From Mesorhabditis belari (lineage: Eukaryota; Nematoda; Chromadorea; Rhabditida; Rhabditidae): a DNA stretch of 64,000 nucleotides. The DNA is taken from NCBI GenBank assembly GCA_958450365.1, contig CAUEEP010000289.1, forward strand, positions 480,354-544,353. The letters run 5' to 3'. Below are positions 44,001-56,000 of the stretch, one piece after another (position 1 is the stretch's first letter; each line of letters begins with the position of its first letter). Made by a program: the position numbers and the translations under genes. The notes beneath the pieces were generated by a model, which was given only the letters and a program-made list of their open reading frames with translations, was not told where the DNA came from and did not search any database.

Positions 44001-47000
44001 GACTAACAAATTCGTTCAATTCGTTTTTCCACCTTTTACCTTGTGGATTTTGTTTTGTTTTTGTTCTTGTGAAGTCATAAAGGGGGCAATGATCGTTTTT
44101 CGCTACGAGATTCGAACCCTGGCTTCAATTTTGCGTTTTGAGGAAGGAAAATGATACTATCGTCACCCAGGCAGAGCTGGAAAGATCAGGGGAAAGTGGA
44201 ATTTCCAGTTCGTTTTTTCGTTTCCAGTTTTCCCCACCATTCTAGATGTATCAATTTAGCCCTTTCAACTATTTTTTATTCATAAATGCCACCTGACTAA
44301 TGACTTCTTTCTTTATGACTAAAAAGAGGGCGCAAAAATGGAGTGGAGAGTAAAAGTGAAAGATTTTCGTCATAGAAAAAAGGATAAAAACTCATTTACC
44401 TGATTGACGGGTTTCCATTCTTGAGCTTTGACACGAGGCGCTGGCACTTTGTCTTTCTGGAAAATTTCCTTTAAATTTTGAACTTTTTAACATTTCTACC
44501 GGCGAATTGTCCTCGGGAAACTCGTTCCAAACGATTTTCTGAAAGCCCACCGGTTTCGCGACGATCGTTTTCTAGAAATTTTTTTAGTTTCAAGAGTTTC
44601 ATTGTTTTCAAGAGTTTTCATTGTACCACATTTTGACAGTTACATTTTCAAACATTCACAATTTTATTTTGAGCGTAAAGTAGCTTAGTTGTTAACTGTT
44701 TTATAAATGATTTATTGGAAATAAAAGTTAAAGATTGATAAAGATTAAAATTAAAGATTAAAATTATAAATTAAAATCAACAAATTAAGTCATTAAATAG
44801 CTCTAAATTTTCTCTTAAAAACTTGGATAAAATTCGAGTAAAAAGCCATTAAAAACTCTAGTTGAGATTTAAAATAATTGTTATTAGGGGTGGGTGGGTG
44901 AAATTGTCGTGAATGTGTCAAAAAGAACAGATCATAATCATCACAGACCAGGCAGCCCAGGGTCAAGCCAGGCAGTCCAGGGTCAAGCCAGGCAGTCCAG
45001 GATCAGACCAGGCAGTTCAGGGTCAAGCCAGGCAGCCCAGGATCAGACCAGGCAGTTCAGGGTCAGACCAGGCAGTCCAGGATCAGACCAGGCAGTCCAG
45101 GGTCAAGCCAGGCAGTCCAGGATCAGACCAGGCAGTCCAGGGTCAAGCCAGGCAGTCCAGGATCAGACCAGGCAGTTCAGGGTCAAGCCAGACAGCCCAG
45201 GATCAGACGAGGCAGTCCAGGATCAGACCAGGCAGTCCAGGATCAGCCCAGGCAGCCTAGCGTCAAGCCAGGCAGTCCAGGGTCAAGCCAGGCAGACCAG
45301 GATCAGCCCAGGCAGCCCAGAATCAACCCAGGCAGTCCAGGGTCAAGCCAGGCAGCCCAGGATCGCAAAAGGCCGACCAGCCAAAAGCCAAATCGACTTT
45401 GAACTGATCTGAATATTAAATTTCTACGCCCAAAACTCTGGCTAGCTAAAGGCTGACAAAAGTCGAAGTGCTATCCATGTTGATCGAAAAAGCACTCCTC
45501 GATCCACCCCGACCCTTCCCTTGACCCGCAGAGCCCCAGTCCCGATGTCTTAACTCTGACACCTGGCCCTCATTTCTCGAAATTGAGCTAAGCATTCAAT
45601 TTTTGCGCCCAAAACTTTTAGTGCACTCCAGGATGCATGGAAAGACGACTGAAGTCATTTCTTTCTTGTCAGACTAATGGGATTACGCGACTAACTCGAT
45701 TTGCGGTCTCTCAAATTTTCAAATCAAATTTTTCCCTGCGTTGACCTTGTTTTTGGCACGTGTGCTTTCCAGACCGAGCAGTTTTGAGATCAAAAAGAAA
45801 TTCTCGAAATTCCGGTCGAGAATCGGGGCACCAACCTTATCACCGACCAGTACTAGAGCTGGCTTACAGGCTCTTGCCTGTTCCAAAGCCAACAGCCACT
45901 AATATTTAACCTAGCGTACAGATCCTAGGCTTGCGAATCCCAAGTGTTGTCATTCATTCCATCATCTCACCTGCACTTCGTGCTCATCGTTGAACTCGGG
46001 AATCGCGACTTTCCCCACGGCGGGCACATCGATCTCCGGTGCGATGCGATGCTGCGTTTGCCAGCAGGCATCATCCTAGAATTTATGAATTTATTGATAT
46101 TTTATTGATATTTTACCAATTGATTTTCAATTTCTATACAGATTTTAATTATAATATGCTTACAAATTAGGGAAATATTACTTTTCAAAGAGAATTCGAA
46201 AGTAGCCCTTTTCAATCATCAAAATACCAGCTTAACCCATTCGAAACCGCAGCGTTTTTTCTTTTTTTTCGTCTGCGGACCAAGCCGAACATTTTTTCGC
46301 TGTAGCGGTCCGTCCCTGAGCTTTTGCTGCAGCGATTATTCGCTGTAGCGGTCCGTTCCTGAGTTTTTGCTGCAGCGATTATTCGCTGCAGAAGTTTCGA
46401 ATGGGTTAAGTAAGGAATGGTTTTTCAGAAAAAAAAAACACATAGCATATTCGGTTTTTACTTCATAAACTGCTAAAGTGATAAAGTTTTTGCCTCTAAA
46501 ATTTTCATAAAAATAAACCTGAAGCCGAATGCCGGCCGGCCCACGTTCGAGTGTCATGTCCGGTTGGGTTTCCCTGAATTTTTAAAAAAAAAAATGCATT
46601 TATTGAAAGCCAATAATGTGATACAAACAAAGGATACATAATAAGACATAACGGTCTAAATACACAATTTTTATGGCACTGCGGCCGTTACCCCTATTAT
46701 CCCTATTACCCAAATGTTGTGAAAGAAAAAACCCACTTGGTGGGAAAAAGAAACATTTTTATCTTGCCAGCGTGATTGAACCCTCGACCTTCCGCTTAAA
46801 AGACAAGACTTCTAACCGGTCGGCCATCTGGCCTCAATTTCAATTGAAAAAAACTCTCAACTGATATCCATCTTTGATAAAAATACATCTTAAATGCAAA
46901 TCTTTAAAAAATTAATGCCATTTTTCAAGAACAAAAGTTAAATTCGAATTCGAAAACGTTAAAAAGTAAAGCCGGAAGCTTTTCATCGCTTCGTTTTTAT

Positions 47001-50000
47001 CAATGACCTTTCGGAAATCGAAATTTCCGAGAAAAGGGAAAGGAAGTCGAATCGAAATGCGAAAAGTGGCAATCGAGTCGAGTGGCAATCGAGCAATGAG
47101 AAAGGGAGAGGCTGTGATTTGAACGGGCGACAATTGGAGATTGGAGAGCAAAGGCGGTCGACGTGTTAGCCATGTTGATCGAAAAAGCCCTTTTCGACTC
47201 ACCCAAAACCCTCCCCTTGACCCACACAGCCCCGGTCCCGATGTCTCAACTCTGACACCTGGACCTCATTTCTCGAAATTCGACTAAGCATTCAATTTTT
47301 GCGCTCAAAACTTTTAGTGCACTCCAGGATGAATGAAAACAAGACTGGAGTCACTTGCTTCTTGTCAGACTAATGAGATTTGGCGACTAACTCGATTTGC
47401 GGTCTCTCGAATTTTCAAATCAAACTTTTCCCTGCGTTGACCTTGTTTTTAGCATGTGTGTCTTCCAGAACGAGCAGTTTTAAGATAAAAAAAAAGATTC
47501 TCGAAATTCCGGTCGAGAATCGAGGCACCAACCTCACCACCGACTCCTGCTCCCACTTCTGAGCGCCGACCAAAATACCGCCGCGAGCCACGCGCTGCTT
47601 CTCGGGCAGGGATTCTTCTCTGAAATTTGTAAACTTTCAAATTTAAAACAACAATCAAATTTAACGGACTACTGTAGCTGATTCCGGTTTCCACCTATTT
47701 ACACTCAAAATTTGCATACGGAAATTAGCAAAAGTCGGAAATTTTAAATTGGATAATTTGGCTAATTTTCTTTGCCAGGCTACGCAGTGCGTTCCAGAAC
47801 AGCTGAAAATTTAATTTTTAGCTTATAAACGTTATCAGATGGCTTTAAAAATGCTTGATCGACTGACGTTCGTCAACTGAATATCTTAAAGGTTTTTTTG
47901 TAATTGGAATTGAATAAATTTCTTTGCTAGGCTATCCAGTGCGTTCCAGAATAGCTAAAAATTTAATTTTTAGCTGATAAACTTTATCAAGTGGCTTAAA
48001 AAGTGCTTGATCGATCTTGATCGATCACTCGTCCGTTAACTGAATATCTCAAAAGCCTTTTGTTTTCCCCAGCCAACTGTTCCTTTAAGGCCTCATCAAT
48101 AACGACACTCAGATGAAAGAAATCACGAAAAAAAAACAATGCTATGGATAACAATAGGCCGAAATATTGGACTAACCTACTGATTGACTGAATATCTTTT
48201 AGCTATAGTTCTTTTAGTCATTTAGATGGATTACGGTAGTCAAAAGGTCTATATATCTATTTGGTTTCAATTTTTGTGTAAAACCCGACTTCTCAACGAA
48301 ACGCTTCTCGACATCGGTCTGCTTGACGGTCGGGCGTTGAGCGTTCACGCCTGAAAATTTCATTTTAAAGCAAACAACTTTCTAAGCGTTTCAAATTTCG
48401 TCCTGATATCCAGCTTTTCGTTTTCGGTTAGAATTTTGAGCAAACTATCACAAAAACCCAACCAGCTAGCGCGGCGGTGTGCACCGGGTGGAGTGGCGCA
48501 TCGGACATCGATGACTCTTGAGCCTGAAATGTTTTTATTTTGCTATTGTGCCCTCCAGATTGTCGGATTTTGTGAAATCGATCGAAGTTCATCGTGTCCA
48601 AAGCAACATTGGAACCGTATTGGAACCGTATTGGAACCGTAATGGAACCGTATGGGAATCGTATTGGAACTGTATTGGAACTGTATTGGAACTGTATTGG
48701 AACTGTATTGGAACTGTATTGGAACCGTAATGGAACCGTATTGGAACCGTGTAGGAACCGTATTGGAACGGTATTGGAACGGTATTGGAACGGTATTAGA
48801 ACCGTATTGGAACGGTATTGGAACGGTATTAGAACCGTATTGGAACCGTATTGGAACCGTATTGGAACCGTATTGGAACTGTATTGGAACCGTATTGGAA
48901 CCGTATGGGAGCCGTATTGGAACCGTGTAGGAACCGGATTGGAACGGTATTAGAACCGTATTGGAACCGTATTGGAACCGTGTAGGAACCGTAATGGAAC
49001 CGTATTGAAACCGCATTGGAACCGTGTAGGAACCGGATTAGAACGGTATTAGAACCGTATTGGAACCGTATTGGAACCGTATTGGAACTGTATTGGAACC
49101 GTATTGGAACCGATTTTATTTCGCTATTGTGCCCTCCAGATTGTCGGATTTTGTGAAATTTAGCGTAAATTTTCATCAAAATCTTCAAAATTTAAGGGTA
49201 AACTCGTTACGGGGAAAACTTCTTCGAAAAATTTCGGAAGAATCGTTTCAAAATTTGCATTTATATTTTCATGTGCACTCCAGCTTTCCGAGCTACGGTG
49301 AAATTGATTAAAAATCTTTAAAAGTAGTCAAGATTTATGGGTTTACTTTTTCGAGCTTGCTTTTATGATCCTTAGCGTTTTTTATGATCAAAAAACCCTC
49401 TAAAAAGCCGTTTCTCTTTTTCCCCTTTTCCCTGAAATCAAAATGATTCAATTGATTCTCGCAATGAAAGAAAAATGAAAGAAACTTTACACTTTTCACC
49501 CCAACGCAAATCGACTCAAAAACAAAGGGAAAGGGAGGAAGAGAGAGCTTTCATTAGAGACATCGCCAAATCTTCCAAACAAACACGTTTACAAGCTAGA
49601 TCCGCGTTTTGGGGATTCAAAAATCGAAAACTTTTGTTTTTGGATATCACACTACCTGGTGGAAATTAATTATAGGTGAAAAAACGAGAATAAGCTTCGT
49701 TGACTTTAGGGAAATTTGTGTTTTTGGGTAAAAGTCCGAAATTCTTATCTCAGCTTGTTATATGCCTTCCAGATCGGCTAAATTTGCACCTAGAGCTGCG
49801 TTTGATATAATCTGTACAAAGCTTGGTGCGATATTCGTTTTTCCCAGCTACAAACCTTGGCCGTTTGCTTCAAAGCGGTGTTGCCGGGCACGGTGGCGGC
49901 GGCGCCTTTGATCGCTTCCGGTTGCTGAGCCTGGGCGGGCAGTTTACCTAAAATTTAGCTTAGGCTTAGCTTAGGCTTGGTTTTGGCTTGGTTTAGGTTT

Positions 50001-53000
50001 GGCTCAGGCTTAGGCTTAGGCTTGGACTTAGTGCCAAGGCTAGCGGCTAGCGCCTCGCACTAAGTCTATTTGAATTTGGGCTCAACCCCCATTTTCTGGA
50101 TCTCGGCCAGTTCTCAGAGCTAAGGAACAAGCAATTGCCTTTGTGCTTTGGTTAGGCTTAGGCTTGGCTTCGACTTAGGCTTAGGCTCAGGCTTGACTGA
50201 ATCTGAAGGAGTGGTGTTAGCCTAGCTGGGCAGGCACAATTTTGTCTTCAAAACACTTTTCCTGGAGTATTTTTATGCTTAGATCCCGAAAAACAAAACG
50301 AGAGCTTGAGAAAAGCCGTACAATTCGAGTTTCGGGGCATCAAAGTGCCGCTTCTTTGGCCAACGAAATTTGGTGCAAGGATTTTTGACTTGTAGATGAC
50401 TTGCTACACTACCATAACCCAGCCTTGGCCTTCTACCGTACGTCTCGTTCTCTAAAGTTTATCAAAATCTATTGAACTCCAAAAATGTAGCCAATATTCT
50501 CAGTTTTTTTTGAAATCAAACTTTAAATTTAAATTTAAATGACTTAAAAGTGCTTTTACAGTCTTTTACAAACCCTCGATTTTTGCCGTTTTTTTTCTGG
50601 AGATGCTGGTGGAAATGCTGGTAAAAAAATGTGTAAAATGATTGGTTTTTGCCATTTTTCTATCAGATTCTGGGTCAAGTTGGCTAAAAGAAAACCTTAG
50701 CTAGTAATTGAAAACATTCTTTCAGCAGCCAGCTTGCAAAACGAGATTCTAGGGTGAACCTCTACATCACTTTCGGTGCAGAGGCGTTTTTTTTGGAGGA
50801 CAGGGAAACGGGCATGAGTTATGCCTAAGCCTAAGCCTAGGCATCACTCAAAAACTAGAAGATCTCTTTTAAAATCATTACAATTTTTAGAAACTACAGA
50901 ATATTAGATAGATTTTTGGATATGAGTTTAATAGGTTTTCGATAAATGCGGCATCATCTACGAGTGAAAAACCAAAAGTCAAATTTCGTTGGCCAAAGAA
51001 ATCCCCGAAAGAAATCCATTTCGAATCCCCGAAACTCGAGTTGTGCGCCTTTTCTCAAGCTCTCGCTTTGTTTTTCGGGATCTAAGCATAAAAAAAACTC
51101 CAGAAAAAGTGGTTTTGAAGACAAAATTGTGCACTTGGATATGAGTTTAATAAGTTTTCGATAAATGCGACATCATCTATAAGTCAAAAACTTCAGGCCA
51201 AATTTCGTCGGCCACCCTGTAGATGTTTGTTTGTGGAACTACTTTTGCAAGACGATTAAAATTGCGCTCGCATGTGTGAATTGTGCCATTTGCAAAGAAG
51301 TTTCTCCGTTTTGAATGTACTCCGTTTTGGATGTACTCCGTTTTGGATGTACTCCGTTTTGAATGTACTCCGTTTTGAATGTACTCCGTTTTGGTGTACT
51401 CCGTTTTGAATGTACTCCGTTTTGGATGTACTCCGTTTTGAATGTACTCCGTTTTGAATGTACTCCGTTTTGGATGTACTCCGTTTTGGATGTACTCCGT
51501 TTTGAATGTACTCCGTTTTGGATGTACTCCGTTTTGGATGTACTCCGTTTTGAATGTACTCCGTTTTGAATGTACTCCGTTTTGGATGTACTCCGTTTTG
51601 AATGTACTCCGTTTTGGTGTACCCGTTTTGATGTACTCCGTTTTGATGTCTCCGTTTTGGTGTACTCCGTTTTGGTGTTCCGTTTTGAATGTACTCCGTT
51701 TTGGATGTACTCCGTTTTGGATGTACTCCGTTTTGAATGTACTCCGTTTTGAATGTATTCCTTTTACGAGTGAAAAACCAAAAGTCAAATTTCGTTGGCC
51801 AAAGAAGCGGCACTTCGAATCCCCGAAACTCGAGTTGTACGCCTTTTCTCAAGCTCTCGCTTTGTTTTTTGGAATCTACACATAAAATTATCCCAGAAAA
51901 AGTGTTTTGAAGACAAAATTGACAATGACAATGCCAATGAAATCAATGACAAACCTGGTTCCTTTATCGGTTGCTTGACTGAATGGCTGGTCGCTTGTGA
52001 GTTCAATGTGGCCTCCTGGGGCTTCGCTGCTGGCCCTTTCGTCAATTGTTGTTGTTGTTGTTGTTGCTGAGGCTAAATTTTCATTTATTTAAATTTCCAG
52101 TCATTCTCTTGGTGTATTTAAATGGAAATTTCGTTGTCACAAAGGCATTTACGAGTCGAAGTCAGAAAATTCGAGGGATACCAGAGCAACAAAAAGATTT
52201 CATTTAAAATTTCTCTATTCTGGATGTCATACTATTCGTTTAGTTTGAGAAAATCGATTTTTAAAGTATTTAAAATTTTTTGAAAAAACCTGTTGTTGAG
52301 CGGTTTTTTGGGCTTGTTGGGCTTGTTGTTGAGCCTGGAAATTTGAATTTTTAAATAAACATTTAAAAAACGAAACAATTTCCTTACTTGTTTCTGTTGC
52401 TGTTGTTGCTGGGCAAGAGTTTGAGCCTGTAAATTCGAATTTTTCGCTTTCAACTTTTTTCAACCTTTGCTTGTGCCTCTTGCTGAGCCTTGGCGCGAGC
52501 TTCGGCGTCAGCTTTTGCCTGAAAATCGTTTGTTGAATTCGAAATAGATCTGTAAGATTGTAGATTATCCGTGTAAACTATTGATTACTTAATTTTTACA
52601 CAGTTAGTACGATAAGTACAGCTAAAATCATGAATGTGATCATGTTTCCAATCAGAATGCGGTCAAGCTGGGATCGAATTTGAGTCTTAGCGGGGTCTTA
52701 ATGGTCGTCTTAACCCCCGCATGCAGCCGTGTCCGAGTGGCTTTCAAGAGCCAGAGCTCACGAGTTCGATCTCGGCCTTGGACCTTTTTTGCTAAATGAC
52801 AATCTGTCCAGAGTTTCTAAAGTTTCTTCTGAAAATTTGGTCAAGCTGGGATCGAATTTGAGTCTTAGCGGGATCTTAATGGTCGTCTTAACCCCCGGGT
52901 TCGCGTGCAGCTATGGCCGAGTGGTAGAGCGTCTGGCTGTCAGGGGCCAGAGCTCACCGGTTCGATCCCGACGCCGGCCTTGGACTTTTCTTTTGCTTTT

Positions 53001-56000
53001 TTTTAACAAGTGTTGACAGGCTCAGCAAGTTGAGCATCTCTTCTCTGTCAATTTGCAATTCAATAAACTTCTCGTGTTTTGGTCGACCTTTGCTTGCGCT
53101 TCTTGCGCTTGCTTCTGAGCAGCTTCTTGACGAGCTTTAGCATCAGCTTGAGCCTGAAAATCAAAAATCAAATGGTTAAAATCTCTGTTGACATGTATTA
53201 TTCATCGATTTCTAATGAAAATTACATCAAAAGATTAAGAAACTTCTCATTTTTTGACCAACCTTTGCTTGCGCTTCTTGCGCTTGCTTCTGAGCAGCTT
53301 CTTGACGAGCTTTAGCATCAGCTTGAGCCTGTAATAAACGATTTGTTTATTAAACTCTCTTTTAAGTTCATTTTCAATTGTATTTAGTTGAGAAGAATGA
53401 AATGGCTGTTGAAAATCAAAGAAATTTCGATTTCTTTTCGGTTTATTTTTGGTCATTTCAAGTGTAAATTTTGAAAAATCGATAAATCCAAAAATTTCTA
53501 AAGTTTCAGAAACTTCTCATGTTTTGGCCGACCTTTGCTTGCGCTTCTTGCGCTTGCTTCTGTGCAGCTTCCTGACGAGCTTTAGCATCGGCTTGAGACT
53601 GAAAGATATCAAAAAATTATCTAACAATGAGTTTCTAACTCTAACAATCTAACCCACCTTTTCCTGTGCCTCTTGTGCCTGTTTCTGTGCAGTTGCTTGT
53701 CTGGCTTGTGCCTCGGCTTGTGCTCTTGCTTGGGCCTCTTGCGCTTGCTTCAATGCCGCTTCTTGACGAGCCTTTGCCTCAGCTTGAGCCTGAATTTTGA
53801 GTACACTATGATTAAATAGAGAAGAGCATGGTTGATTGTTGATTGCTGATTGCTCTATTGTTGATTGCTGATTGCTCTATTGTTGATTGCTGATTGCTCT
53901 ATTGTTGATTGCTGACTCTATAACTTTATCCTTTGATCTCTTTGTTCAACTTATTTCTTTAAAAGCTTTCTTTTTTTACAAAAAACCTCTTGTACTCTAG
54001 TTATTTTTCAATTAAATTTAAACTTTTTAAAGAAAAACATTTCATGGTCAGCTTTGTGTCAATCAAAATTCGTTTACTCGCTTTTGGATTTCAGTTTTTA
54101 GCATTTCTATTAAGAAAATTTTGCTATTAGATGTTTCTAAAAGAGAATCAGAAAATCGAATTCGTTTTGATTCAATTTGAATCGAAATTTCTCAGTCTAA
54201 ACCAACGCAATCCGATTTTGATAAAATTCCCAAAAGGAAAAGCAGATCTATTCTAAATATTTTCCAAGAATATAATCACATTTATTAGCGGTACATTTCG
54301 GTTATACCCCCACCACCCAAACAAATGCTTCGCTACTGAAGTGGCTAATCGGAGTACGAAGACGCTCGTTGACAAGTTTTTGGAATTTATCACCCGGATC
54401 GATGATTTGCAGGTTGGTGAAGTTAAAAACCTCTGCGGAACTGGCATTAGGCTAGGCTAAATTCACGCAGACTGTTGTAAGTTTAGCCTAGTCTGATATC
54501 AAAGGTCTTTAACGTCAAAAACCTCTGTCGAACTGGCATCAGGCTAAATTCACAACAGTCTCAGTGAATTTAGCCTAGTCTGATGCCAGTTCGGCAGAGG
54601 TTTTTGATGTTAAAGACCTCTGCCGAACTGGGCCTGGCCGAACTGGTCAGGCTGAATTCACCCAGACTGTTGTGAGTTCAGCCTAGTCTGTTATCACTTA
54701 GGTCAGAGCTTGATATCAGAGGTCTTTAACGTCAAAAACCTCTGCCGAAATGGCATCAGGCTAGGCTAAATTCACAAATACACATATTGATGCATGGGAG
54801 GTACCGCATAGTACCGTTTTTTTCAATTTTCGAGTGGCGGAGGTAGCGGGAGTATAACCGAAAAGTGCCTTATTAGCTTTTTTTCAACTTATTAGCTTAT
54901 TAGCTCCTCACCCTAGCCTGCGCCTCTTGTGCTTGCTTGAGTGCTGCTTCTTGACGAGCTTTGGCTTCTTCTTGCGCCTGAAAAATGGCTTGTAAATAAA
55001 AGGGTTTAAGACCAAAAACAAAACAAAGACCAAAAACAACAAATTCTTGCAAAAACCCCTCACTTTTTGTTGGGCTTCTTGTGCTTTTTTCAACGCTTCT
55101 TCTTGCTGTTTTTTGACGGCCATTATCCTCTCCTCGGCCGCTTTCCTCTCCGCTTCGGCTTCAGCTTTTGCCTAAAACAAAAATTCGATATAAATCCGGT
55201 TACAGGAATCCTAAACAACACGAGAGTAAGCCATTCAGTTTTTGCGAAAAACAATCTACAGTAATTCCCATTCAAACCTCTTGCATTTTCGTCTCGGTGT
55301 CGATGGCCTGTTAAGATTTGGGTAAATAATTCAATTTTTAAAGTTAAATGCAAATTTAACGGATCTGGAAGGCACAGCTTTGAATCAAAACAAAAATTCA
55401 AAGTCTAGAAGGTTTTGGGTTTTTTGGGTTGACCCCCGAATCGATCGTCTATCAAAATTTTCGTTATATCATGGTAATTTTAAAAGTTAAATGCAAATTT
55501 AGCAGATCTGGAAGGCACAGCATTGAATCAAAATAAAAAAGCTAAAGTTTTTCCAAACTAAAAGATCTACAAGTTTTTGGGTTGACGCCGATCGATCGTC
55601 TAACAAAATTCTCTCGTTATATAATTGTAATTTCTAAAGTTAAATGCAAATTTAGCAGATCTGGGAGGCACAGCATCGAATTAGAACAAAAATTCAAGGT
55701 CTAGAAGTTTTTGGGTTTTTTGGGTTAACGCTCGAGTCGATCGTCTATCAAAATTTTCGTTATATAATGGTAATTTTAAAAGTTAAATGCAAATTTAGCA
55801 GATCTGGGAGGCACATAATAACTTGAGAGAATAAAATTTATGATATATGCAAATTTTTGAAATTTCGATTACCTCGGTGGGTTGACGAGCGGCCGCCGCT
55901 TGTTGCATGGCCAACGCCTGGGCTGCCTAGAAAGTGATGAGCTTTTTAGATGTAGTGCGTTCCAGATCAAGCTTTCCTTCAATCCCTAGGATTTCCCACT

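Noticed and set aside
44894..45412. 172-residue frame rich in QAVQGQARQ
   Set aside because: Translation of the 20-bp minisatellite; the same unit at 32860-33175 is in a different context with no shared gene.
51300..51760. Possible CRISPR-like regular array
   Set aside because: Units are contiguous with no unique spacers, and the DNA is eukaryotic.
51177..51885. Frames rich in STFKTEYIQNGVH and MYSVLNVLRF
   Set aside because: Translations of the 16-bp minisatellite.
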